A stretch of DNA of 64,000 nt from Actinoallomurus oryzae. Its GTDB lineage: Bacteria > Actinomycetota > Actinomycetes > Streptosporangiales > Streptosporangiaceae. Where the stretch lies: assembly GCF_039541955.1 (NCBI RefSeq), contig NZ_BAABHF010000049.1:62001-126000 (forward strand), in the 5' to 3' direction. Below the pieces are notes generated by a model. That model made no database searches. It worked only from the letters and a program-made list of their open reading frames with translations, and was not told where the DNA came from. Shown piece by piece: positions 7,859 to 17,389 of the stretch (its first letter is position 1; each line of letters starts with the position of its first letter). The position numbers and the translations under genes are program-made.

Positions 7859-8688
7859 CCTCGACAGGCAACGAAAAGATCACCTCACTGGCCGACCTCG
7901 CCGGACGCATACCGTCCGGCGCTTCGGTGACCCTCGGCGGAAGCTTCTTGCACCGCGGTCCGTTCGCGCTGGTACGCGAGCTCGTCCGGCAACGACGCAC
8001 CGGCCTGGAGATCATCAAACAGTCGCCCGGCTACGACATCGACCTGCTGTGCCGAGCCGGCTGCGTCGCTCGCGCGCGTGCCGGAATCGTCGCGATGGAG
8101 GGCAACTTCGGGCTGGCGCCCTGGTACCGCCGCGCGGTGGAGACCGGGGCCATCGTGCTCGAGGAGCACGCCTGCGCCAGCCTCACCGCGGGGTTGCGCG
8201 CCGCCGCCTTCGGGGTTCCGTTCCAACCCTGCGGCGGCCTGCACGGCTCCGACCTCCCCGCGTTGAACGGGTGGAAGCGGATCGAGGACCCGTACGGCTC
8301 GGGCCGGTCGGTCTGGGTCATCCCCGAGATCGTGCCGGATGTCGCGGTCGTACACGCCAACGAGGTCAGTCCGCAGGGCGACGTCCGCGTGTTCGGGACG
8401 CCGCACTGGGACAGGATCATGAGCCGCGCGGCGCGCCGCGTCCTCGTGGTGGCCGAGAAGGTCGCGCCCGTCGAGACGTTCCGCGCCAGGCCCGAGCTCA
8501 CCCTGATCCCGCATTTCATGGTCGAGGCCGTCGCCGTCGTTCCCCAGGGTGCGTGGCCCGGGTCCTGTTCGCCCTACTACGGCGTCGACTATCCGGCGGT
8601 CAGCCACTACCTCCGCGACGACGCACTCGACGAACACCTCGCGCAGGCACCCGAGGTGGAACCCACCAGGGAGGTCGTCCATGGCTGA
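7855..8688 (+). CDS. CoA-transferase subunit A (GctA/IpdA-like)
   Basis: 277 residues, GTG start in a four-base overlap with the crotonase stop. Class I CoA-transferase alpha fold: SGASVTLGGSFLHRGP, LEIIKQSPGYDIDLLCRAG, MEGNFGLAPWYRRAVE, then EEHACASLTAGLRAAAFGVPFQP, the region that in IpdA carries the functional Glu, and VVHANEVSPQGDV. Closest by eye to glutaconate CoA-transferase A and IpdA, the ring-opening hydrolase of steroid catabolism. Needs the adjacent B subunit. Whether the pair transfers CoA or hydrolyses a cyclic beta-diketone CoA is not decidable here. Confidence 0.82.
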   Translation: MTSTGNEKITSLADLAGRIPSGASVTLGGSFLHRGPFALVRELVRQRRTGLEIIKQSPGYDIDLLCRAGCVARARAGIVAMEGNFGLAPWYRRAVETGAIVLEEHACASLTAGLRAAAFGVPFQPCGGLHGSDLPALNGWKRIEDPYGSGRSVWVIPEIVPDVAVVHANEVSPQGDVRVFGTPHWDRIMSRAARRVLVVAEKVAPVETFRARPELTLIPHFMVEAVAVVPQGAWPGSCSPYYGVDYPAVSHYLRDDALDEHLAQAPEVEPTREVVHG

Positions 8689-9415
8689 GAGCTGGTCACC
8701 GTTCTCCTACCTCGTCACGAACCTGGCGAGGTTCGTCCGGCCGGACGAGGTGACGTTCAGCGGCGTGAACTCCTCACTGCCGATGCTCGCCTGTCTCCTG
8801 GCCAAACGGGCCTACGACTTCGACTTCGTCTACCTGAACGTGGCGGGGGGCGTCGACCCCGAGCCGTCGCACGTACCGCTGTCGAGCTCCGACCCGGTAC
8901 TCGCGGAAGGCTCTACCGCCGTCTTCGCCAATGAGGACTTCTACGACCTGTGCACGCGCGGCCGCATGGACCTGTGCTTCCTCGGCGCGGCCCAGATCGA
9001 CGGGTACGGCCGGACGAACGTCTCCTGCATCGGCGACTGGCACCGGCCGAAGGTCCGGCTGCCGGGCGGGGGAGGCGGCGCGGTGATGCTGCCGACCGCT
9101 CGCCGCGCCTGCACCTGGCGTACCGAGCACTCCAGGAGGACCTTGGTCGAACGGCTCGACTTCGTGACCGCGGCCGGCGGGATGTACGGGGTCGTCACGC
9201 CGATCGCCGTCCTCGTCCTGCGCGAGGGCCGGCTGCGGCTGGACTCGTGGCATCCGGAGGTCGATGTCGAGGAGGTCGTCGAGCGCACGGGCTTCGACCT
9301 CGTCACCACCGACGCGCGACCGACGCCGATGCCGACCGACCGCGAGCGCGCCGCGCTCCACGCGCTGGACCCCGACGGCCGGTTCGAGCGCGACGCGGCC
9401 GTCCGGCTCCGCTGA
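8681..9415 (+). CDS. CoA-transferase subunit B (GctB/IpdB-like)
   Basis: 244 residues. ATG at 8681 overlaps the A-subunit stop by eight bases (ATGGCTGA, the same junction as at 7133). Beta-subunit landmarks are the start SYLVTNLARFVRPDEV, the glycine-rich segment NVAGGVDPEP, and the very conserved LGAAQIDGYGRTNVSCIG. The catalytic Glu of true class I transferases is not obvious where GctB has it, which favours an IpdAB-like enzyme. It forms a heteromer with the product of 7855-8688. No promoter is visible between the genes. Confidence 0.8.
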   Translation: MAESWSPFSYLVTNLARFVRPDEVTFSGVNSSLPMLACLLAKRAYDFDFVYLNVAGGVDPEPSHVPLSSSDPVLAEGSTAVFANEDFYDLCTRGRMDLCFLGAAQIDGYGRTNVSCIGDWHRPKVRLPGGGGGAVMLPTARRACTWRTEHSRRTLVERLDFVTAAGGMYGVVTPIAVLVLREGRLRLDSWHPEVDVEEVVERTGFDLVTTDARPTPMPTDRERAALHALDPDGRFERDAAVRLR

Positions 9416-9430
9416 GGTGAGGCGGCGAAC

Positions 9431-10909
9431 ATGAGCGACACGACGATGTCGATGAGTCATCTGCTGCGTGAGGCGATCAACGGGCACGCGAAGGCGCGCC
9501 GCACCGCGTTCCTCGGTTCATCCGGCGATGTCACGTACGCCGAGCTCGGCCGCCTGATCGACCGCCATGCCGCGGCGACCCGGGAACGCGGTATCCGGCG
9601 AGGCGAGCTCGTGGGCATCGCCGCGGTCAAGGGAGCCGACTCGATCGGCGCGTTCCTCGGCACCATGCAGGCCGGGGCGTGCCCGTGCTTCGTCGAACCC
9701 CGCATCGGCGCCCGCGCGATCGCCGAGCGCATGCGGGCCGTGGGCGTGCGGCACCTGCTGCTGGACGGGCACACCGGTCTGTCCCGCGAGGCGCTCGCCG
9801 AGGAGGGGATCTCGGTCCACGCACTCGCCGCCACGCCGTCCTCCTCCTACGCCGACGACGGCATCACCGGCGGCGATCGCGCGATGGTGCTCTTCACCTC
9901 GGGAAGCACCGGTCGCCCGAAAGGCGTCGTGCTGTCCCACACGAACCTCCGGACGAACGCGACGGGGGTTCTCGAGCACACCGGTGTGACCCCGGCCGAC
10001 CGGCTCCTGCACCTGATGCCGCTGCACCACACCAACGGCGTCAACAACCAGCTGATCGTCCCGTTGCTCGCCGGCGCGTCCATCGTCCTGACCGAGCGGT
10101 TCCGGGCCGAGGAGGTCATCGGGCACCTACGGCGCCACTCGCCCACCTATGTGACCGGGGTCCCGACCATGTACTCGCGGATGCTGCCGTACGTGCGTGC
10201 CGGCGACGCGTTCCCGTCGCTGCGTTTCCTCCGGTGCGGTTCGGCGCCGATCACCGTGGCGCAGCACGAGCGTTTCGAGGAGGCGTTCGGAGTACCCCTG
10301 GTCGTTTCCTACGGGCTGTCCGAGGCGACCTGCACGTCGACGATGAACCCGCCCGGCGCACGGCGCGTGGGCACGGTCGGCACGGTACTGCGCGACCAGC
10401 GTGTGCGGCTCTTCCATCCCGGCACCGACCGCCCCGTCGCTCCGGGGGCGTCCGGCGAGATCCGCATCGGCGGACCGGCGCTGATGACGGGATATCTCGG
10501 CGCGGAGACGGACGGCCCGATCGTCGACGGCTGGCTGCGCACCGGTGATCTGGGCCGCTTCGACTCCGACGGCTACCTCAGCATCACCGGACGTATCAAG
10601 GACGTCATCATCCGCGGAGGCGAGAACCTCTCCCCCGCGCTCATCGAGGGCGAACTGGCGACGCATCCCGCGGTTCGTGAGTGCTGCGTCGTCGGCAGGC
10701 CCGACGCCGACCTCGGCGAGGTGCCGGTGGCGTTCGTCGCGCTGCACGATCCGCGGGCCGGCCTCGCGGCCGAAGAGCTCCAGGAGCTGGTGCGGGCCCG
10801 GCTGTCACACGTCTACGTGCCCGCCGAGATCACCATGGTCGATGCCCTCCCCGTCAACGGCGTGGGCAAGGTCGACCGGGTCGCGTTGCGCGCGGCACTG
10901 GGCGGATGA
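9431..10909 (+). CDS. AMP-dependent acyl-CoA synthetase/ligase
   Basis: 492 residues of the ANL superfamily. The P-loop-like motif LFTSGSTGRPKGVVLSHTN, the A5 motif VVSYGLSEATCT, the hinge GWLRTGDLGRFDSDGYL and the C-terminal GRIKDVIIRGGENLSP with the lysine of NGVGKVDR are all present. It forms an acyl-adenylate and then a CoA thioester. Fifteen bases follow the previous gene, with GAGGTGAGG ahead of the ATG. This is the second acid-activating enzyme of the operon besides the class III transferase, perhaps for a later intermediate. Acyl specificity is unknown. Confidence 0.88.
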   Translation: MSDTTMSMSHLLREAINGHAKARRTAFLGSSGDVTYAELGRLIDRHAAATRERGIRRGELVGIAAVKGADSIGAFLGTMQAGACPCFVEPRIGARAIAERMRAVGVRHLLLDGHTGLSREALAEEGISVHALAATPSSSYADDGITGGDRAMVLFTSGSTGRPKGVVLSHTNLRTNATGVLEHTGVTPADRLLHLMPLHHTNGVNNQLIVPLLAGASIVLTERFRAEEVIGHLRRHSPTYVTGVPTMYSRMLPYVRAGDAFPSLRFLRCGSAPITVAQHERFEEAFGVPLVVSYGLSEATCTSTMNPPGARRVGTVGTVLRDQRVRLFHPGTDRPVAPGASGEIRIGGPALMTGYLGAETDGPIVDGWLRTGDLGRFDSDGYLSITGRIKDVIIRGGENLSPALIEGELATHPAVRECCVVGRPDADLGEVPVAFVALHDPRAGLAAEELQELVRARLSHVYVPAEITMVDALPVNGVGKVDRVALRAALGG

Positions 10910-10981
10910 GGCGTCAGGTCCGCTGGAGCGGGCGGCCACCTGCGAGGTCGCGGGAGCGTCGGCCGAAGCCGCGGCGGCTCA

Positions 10982-11521
10982 TTGAGCGCATCGACATCGG
11001 CGGGCCGCGTGCGCGATATCGCGGCACGGGCCGGTGTCAGCAAGGACCTGGTCAACTACCACTTCGGGGGCAAGGAGGGGCTCTACGCCGAGGTGCAGCG
11101 CGCCTGGCTACGGCGCGAGGACACCTTCTCCGACCCGCGGCTCCCCCTGGCCGAGAACCTCATCCGCTACCTGCACGACGCCCTCGACGATCCGCGCCCG
11201 ATGCGCCTGCTGGCCTGGCGCGGGCTGACCGGCACCGACGAACGGCCGCCCGCCCTCACCGACGGCGCCGATGACCTGGCCGGCATGCGCCGCCGCCGGC
11301 GCCGGGGCGAGCTCGCCGCCGACCTCGACCCCGCCACCGTACGGCTGGTCCTGCCCGGCGCGCTCGCGGCCCCGGTGGTGTTCCCGCACGTGGTGAGCAG
11401 GCTCTTCGGGATCGAGCCCGGCGCTCCGGGGTTCGAGGCCCGCTACGGCGAGGGGCTGCGCCGCCTGCTCGACCACCTCGCGCCGGCGTCGCCCCGCCGC
11501 GGACGGCCCGGCGACGGATGA
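10982..11521 (+). CDS. TetR/AcrR-family regulator lacking the N-terminal helix (possible pseudogene)
   Basis: 179 residues from the only plausible start, a TTG. VRDIAARAGVSKDLVNYHFGGKEGLYAEV is the second half of a TetR DNA-binding domain, and the remaining 140 residues look like its ligand domain. The usual first helix of about 25 residues is missing; the frame is open back to the stop codon of the acyl-CoA ligase but offers no ATG or GTG and no TetR-like sequence. The gene may be decayed at its 5' end, frameshifted, or start at a rare codon. It lies right after the CoA cluster and may once have regulated it. Confidence 0.6.
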   Translation: MSASTSAGRVRDIAARAGVSKDLVNYHFGGKEGLYAEVQRAWLRREDTFSDPRLPLAENLIRYLHDALDDPRPMRLLAWRGLTGTDERPPALTDGADDLAGMRRRRRRGELAADLDPATVRLVLPGALAAPVVFPHVVSRLFGIEPGAPGFEARYGEGLRRLLDHLAPASPRRGRPGDG

Positions 11522-11700
11522 CGAGTGACCGCCCCCGGCAGCGGTGCGGCCGGCCGTCCCACCGGCATCACGAAGAGCACGGGGTACATGGCGTCACGAT
11601 CGTGTCACGCGCCCGGCCCGGCCGTTCGCATATTTCTTCGGGTGCGGCAACAATCGACCCATCTGTCATGTGATCTGGTCCGCGTACGCCGAGGAGAGCG

Positions 11701-13795
<2,095 letters not shown>

Positions 13796-13815
<20 letters not shown>

Positions 13816-14206
13816 TGGCGGTGAGCAGCACGAGCACGAAAGTCAGCGTCGCCACCGCCCCGTGGGCGACGACCGCGACGACCGGGAAGACCTGCTCGCC
13901 GTCCCGCGCGTGCTTGCCGCCCTGACCGGTGAGCCAGCGCGTGAACATGGTGAACCCCAGCAGCGCCACCAGCACCAGGCCGCCGAAGGAGCCCCAGGCG
14001 TACACGGAGCTGCGGGTCAGCAGGAACGCCACCCAGGTCGCCAGGGCCAGCACGGCGAGCGTGGGATGGCCGAGGAGTAGCACGGCCGGGTAGCGGGTGA
14101 CCTTGGTGCCCTGCCGCCGGAGCCCGCCCTCGGCGAGCCAGCGCACGAGGAGCCGCAGCCCCGCCACCGCGGTGAGCACCCACATGACTAAAGCGGCGAT
14201 CTCCAA
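13796..14206 (-). CDS. Four-helix membrane protein, unknown function
   Basis: About 136 residues with four hydrophobic stretches (IAALVMWVLTAVAGLRLLV, YPAVLLLGHPTLAVLALATWVAFLL, SFGGLVLVALLGFTMF, VVAVVAHGAVATLTFVLVLLTAI), separated by short charged loops. The TTG at 14206 is chosen because GAAGGAG sits five bases upstream; starts farther upstream add a charged segment without a ribosome-binding site. I recognise no named family, though similar small integral membrane proteins are common in actinomycetes. Tail-to-tail overlap of 20 bases with glgX. Confidence 0.6.
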
Positions 14207-14365
14207 CGCATCTCCTTCTCCCGGACCTCTCCCGTTCCGGGACAAGTCTTCCTGGAAAACGGCGATTTGATAAGCTGAACGCAGCCATCCTGTCGCAAAA
14301 TGTGACCGAACATATGCGTGACGCCTTGATCACCATGCGCGCACCCGAGCCGGCCGTCCCGGCCT

Positions 14366-14803
14366 TCAGCGTGAATGAGCCGCTTCGTGGGCCTCTTCGA
14401 GAGAAGATCCCGCCAGGATCGCCGCGACTCCCCTGGCGAAGTTGGGGCACTCGGAGATGTTCTCGTGCGGGCAGGCCAGGCCATGGGCGATGGCGGTGCG
14501 TGCGGCCTGGGCCTGGGCGATCCGTTGGTCCAGCTCGGTGAGCTTGCGTTCGTACAGCTCCCGCCAGCCGTCGCCGGCCGGCGAACGAGACGCGACGAAC
14601 GCCTTGACCTCCCGCAGCGTGAAACCGACGTTGCGCAGGGCCAGGACCACACCGACCAGCCCGGCCGCCGACGGCGGATAACGCCGTTGGCCCGAGACCC
14701 GCTCCGGCGCCGGCAGCAGGCCGAGCTCCTCCCAGTAGCGCAGCGCGGAGGTGGCGACACCGGTGCGGCTCGCCAGCTCACCGATCGTCAGCCGCTCGCT
14801 CAC
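14366..14803 (-). CDS. MerR-family transcriptional regulator
   Basis: 145 residues. Clear MerR winged helix: LTIGELASRTGVATSALRYWEELGLLP, GQRRYPPSAAGLVGVVLALRNVGFTLREVKAF, then the dimerisation coiled coil and a tail with two cysteines (ACPHENISECPNF). The four-cysteine cluster of SoxR is absent. The GTG at 14803 has GAAGGA at good spacing; an upstream ATG at 14860 lacks one and would sit five bases from a perfect inverted repeat. Divergent from the methyltransferase and likely acting at that repeat. The effector is unknown. Confidence 0.85.
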   Translation of the reverse strand: MSERLTIGELASRTGVATSALRYWEELGLLPAPERVSGQRRYPPSAAGLVGVVLALRNVGFTLREVKAFVASRSPAGDGWRELYERKLTELDQRIAQAQAARTAIAHGLACPHENISECPNFARGVAAILAGSSLEEAHEAAHSR

Positions 14804-14864
14804 GGACCATCCTTCGTCGGGGGAAGAGACCAGGCGCGCGTGCTCGCACCGCTCGCTCATTTGA

Positions 14865-14882
14865 CTTCAAGCGTACTTGAAG
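14865..14882. promoter_or_regulatory. SoxR/MerR-like operator
   Basis: CTTCAAG-CGTA-CTTGAAG, a perfect 7-bp inverted repeat between the divergent MerR and methyltransferase genes. It closely resembles the known SoxR box (CCTCAAG, four bases, CTTGAGG). TTGACT just left of it (14861-14866) could be a -35 box for the methyltransferase. Binding by the adjacent MerR protein is inferred. Confidence 0.65.
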
Positions 14883-14898
14883 CCGTTGACTGGCGATC

Positions 14899-15540
14899 AT
14901 GCAGACAGCAGGTGCGTCTCTCAAGCAACGCGCGATCAGATATCTGGTGGGCCAGGCCCATCGCCCCCGGGGCGTCGTCGGGTGGGCGAACGGCTGGATG
15001 TTCGCTCTTCGCCCCTCCAACCGGCAGCGCAACCTCTGGGCGGTGTCGCTGCTGGACGTGCGGCCCACCGACCGGGTGCTCGAGATCGGCTTCGGCCCCG
15101 GCATCGCCATCGCCGCGCTCGCCCGCCGCGCCACCCGGGGCCACGTCTTCGGCATCGACCACTCGCAGGCCATGGTCCGGCACGCCACCCGTCGCAACGC
15201 CGCCGCCATCCGCGCCCACCGCGTGCACCTCACGCACGCCTCCGTGGAGCGGTTGCCGAGCTTCGGCGATCCGCTCGATGCCGTCCTCGCCGTCAACTCC
15301 GTGGGGTTCTGGCCCGACTCGGTGGAGCGGCTTCGCGAGCTGCGCCGCCTGCTCCGCCCCGAGGGACGCATCGCGCTCGTCAGTCAGCCCCGCTGTCCCG
15401 GCGCCACCCGGGACACCACGGTCCGGGCCGCCCAAGAGCTCCAGGACCTGCTCACCCGGGCCGGCTTCACCCACCCCCGGGTCGAGACCCTCGACCTCGA
15501 CCCGCCCGTCGCCTGCGTGCTCGCCACCAACCCGGCCTGA
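14899..15540 (+). CDS. Class I SAM-dependent methyltransferase
   Basis: 213 residues. Motif I is VLEIGFGPGIAIAALARRA, followed by the acidic ribose-binding end of strand 2 (VFGIDHSQAMVRHA), and VLAVNSVGFWPDSVERLRELRRLLRPEGRIALVSQ, typical of UbiE/MerA-like small-molecule methyltransferases. Substrate unknown. It is divergent from the MerR regulator across the SoxR-like inverted repeat and is the probable target of that regulator. No strong ribosome-binding site is seen before the ATG; GACTGGCGATC precedes it. Confidence 0.82.
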   Translation: MQTAGASLKQRAIRYLVGQAHRPRGVVGWANGWMFALRPSNRQRNLWAVSLLDVRPTDRVLEIGFGPGIAIAALARRATRGHVFGIDHSQAMVRHATRRNAAAIRAHRVHLTHASVERLPSFGDPLDAVLAVNSVGFWPDSVERLRELRRLLRPEGRIALVSQPRCPGATRDTTVRAAQELQDLLTRAGFTHPRVETLDLDPPVACVLATNPA

Positions 15541-15644
15541 CCTCATGACCGCGGGCCTCGGAGGTGGGCCTCACAGCGCCTTGGTGGAAAGGACCTCAGC
15601 GAGATCGAAGTTGACCGGCTCCTCGAGCTGAGCATAGGTACAGG

Positions 15645-15826
15645 AGAGGGGCCGAACTCGCCGCGGCCGGGCGTCTCGACGAGCTCTGCCTTACGATGAG
15701 TCCCCAGCTCACCGCCGGGGACGCGGCACGCGTGCTGAACGGCCCGGCGATGGCGCCGATCCGCTGCGCCTCGGGCATGTCCTCGAAGAAGACGGCTTCG
15801 TCTTCCTCCGATACCTAAGGGGATGA
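15645..15826 (+). pseudogene. Remnant of RibD/dihydrofolate-reductase-like protein, frameshifted
   Basis: GAELAAAGRLDELCLTMSP followed by QLTAGDAARVLNGP matches the C-terminal strand region of RibD-type reductases, where agLvDEl and a late DG-GFLFLRY end are usual. After about 15750 the homology continues in another frame as DGADPLRLGHVLEEDGFVFL to a TGA at 15824-15826. The upstream two thirds are missing. This is therefore a frameshifted 3' fragment, lying just before the LigC gene, whose AAGGGG ribosome-binding site overlaps the remnant's end. Confidence 0.65.
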
Positions 15827-15830
15827 GCAC

Positions 15831-16892
15831 ATGGATCTTCCGGTGAGTCCGCCGGTCGCGCCGATGCTCGCCAAGGCCGTCAAGGAGCTCCCGCGCGGCG
15901 ACCTGCTGTACGAGCCCAAGTGGGACGGGTTCCGCGCGGTCGTCTTCCGCGACGGCGACGAGATCGACATCCGTGGCCGCAACGGCAAGCCGCTCGGCCG
16001 TTACTTCCCCGAGCTGATCGAGGGGTTCGGCTGCGAGCTGCCCGAACGCTGCGTGCTCGACGGCGAGATCGTCCTGCGGCAGGGACAGGTGCTGGAGTTC
16101 GAGGTGCTCCAGCAGCGCATCCATCCGGCGGCCTCGCGCATCAAGCTGCTCGCCGAGCAGACCCCGGCGTCCTACGTCACCTTCGACCTGCTCGCGCTGG
16201 GCGACGAGTCACTCATGGAGACGCCCTTCGGCGAGCGCCGGGCCCGGCTCACCGAGGTGCTGGCGGACGTCAAGGCGCCGGTCCACGTGACCCCGGCCAC
16301 CGACCAGTACGACATGGGCCTGCGGTGGTTCTCCGAGTTCGAGGGCGCGGGGCTGGACGGTGTGATCGCCAAACCGCTGGATGGGCCGTACGAGCCGGAC
16401 CGGCGGGCGATGTTCAAGGTCAAGCCCGAGCGCACCGCCGACTGCGTCGTGGCCGGGTTCCGCTGGCACAAGTCCGGTCCGGTCGTCGGGTCGCTGCTGC
16501 TCGGTCTGTACGACAACGGGCGGCTCCAGCACGTGGGCGTCTCGGCGTCCTTCCCGATGAAACGCCGCGCGGAGCTGGTGGACGAGCTGGCCCCGTACCG
16601 GATGACCGAACTCGACGGGCACCCGTGGGCCGAGTGGGCCGCCCAGACCGAGGCCACCGCCGACCGGATGCCCGGCGCGATCACCCGCTGGAACGCCAAG
16701 AAAGACCTGTCGTGGGTCGCGGTGCGCCCGGAGCTGGTGTGCGAGGTCGCCTACGATCAGATGGAGGGCCGGAGGTTCCGGCACACGGCGCGGTTCCGCC
16801 GCTGGCGACCGGACCGTACGCCCGAGTCGTGCGGCTACGACCAGCTCGAAGTGCCGGTCGCCTACGACCTGGACGACATCCTGGGCACCTGA
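15831..16892 (+). CDS. ligC: ATP-dependent DNA ligase, LigC type
   Basis: 353 residues, the size of actinobacterial LigC. Nucleotidyltransferase motif I is YEPKWDGFRAVVF with the adenylated Lys; further motifs are RGRNGKPLGRYFPEL, VLDGEIVL, YVTFDLLALG, LDGVIAKPLDGPYEPDRRAMFKVK, then an OB-fold ending in RRFRHTARFRRWRPD. LigC seals nicks and works in base-excision repair and as a backup in non-homologous end joining (family knowledge). ATG at 15831 follows AAGGGGATGAGC. A LigD-type polymerase lies 3.5 kb downstream on the other strand, but no Ku gene is in the window. Confidence 0.92.
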   Translation: MDLPVSPPVAPMLAKAVKELPRGDLLYEPKWDGFRAVVFRDGDEIDIRGRNGKPLGRYFPELIEGFGCELPERCVLDGEIVLRQGQVLEFEVLQQRIHPAASRIKLLAEQTPASYVTFDLLALGDESLMETPFGERRARLTEVLADVKAPVHVTPATDQYDMGLRWFSEFEGAGLDGVIAKPLDGPYEPDRRAMFKVKPERTADCVVAGFRWHKSGPVVGSLLLGLYDNGRLQHVGVSASFPMKRRAELVDELAPYRMTELDGHPWAEWAAQTEATADRMPGAITRWNAKKDLSWVAVRPELVCEVAYDQMEGRRFRHTARFRRWRPDRTPESCGYDQLEVPVAYDLDDILGT

Positions 16893-17177
16893 ATGGCAAG
16901 GCTGGACACCTCAGCCCAAAAACGACGTACGAGCGGTACCGCCGATGCACCCCACCCCGGCTGCCGACGCCCCGTCCGCCACTGCGACGCCGACCACACC
17001 ACCCCTTACCGCCGAGGCGGCCCTACCTGCCCCCACAAGCTCGCCATGCTCTGCCGGGGACATCACGGGTTGAAGGCGACCAGAGGCTGGCGTATCCACC
17101 ACCTCTGGCCCGGCGTCATCCTGTGGACCATCCCGACCGGCCACTGGTGCATCACCGCGCCCGCCGACCGCGAATAA
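16893..17177 (+). pseudogene. C-terminal remnant of an HNH endonuclease (DUF222/13E12-type)
   Basis: The frame encodes CRRPVRHCDADHTTPYRRGG, LAMLCRGHHGLKATRGWRIH and a WPGVILWTIPTGH tail, the standard C-terminal HNH block of the large DUF222-HNH family, with CxxP, DHT and HH residues intact. The N-terminal 300 or so residues are missing. The in-frame ATG directly abuts the LigC stop, and its first 25 residues do not resemble the family. Most likely a degraded fragment left by deletion; a small expressed HNH protein is less likely. Confidence 0.6.
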
Positions 17178-17389
17178 TCCGAAGCCGCCCGCTTTCATAG
17201 ACACTTCGTGGCCCGGGCGCCTCCGGGCAGGGCACCGTCGAGGCCGGGCCCTACCGGTCCCTGGCACCGCCGGGGCCGGGCACTACAGCTTTAAACGTCA
17301 GTTCACCTGTCTGATCACCTCTGACATCGGCCGCCGTGGATGATCTTCTGTGTCCAGAACATCGACTTATATCCAGTTGGAGGTCCTCA

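Noticed and set aside
15543..16124. Minus-strand frame opposite the RibD remnant and ligC
   Set aside because: No recognisable domain; it is antisense to the conserved ligase N-terminus.
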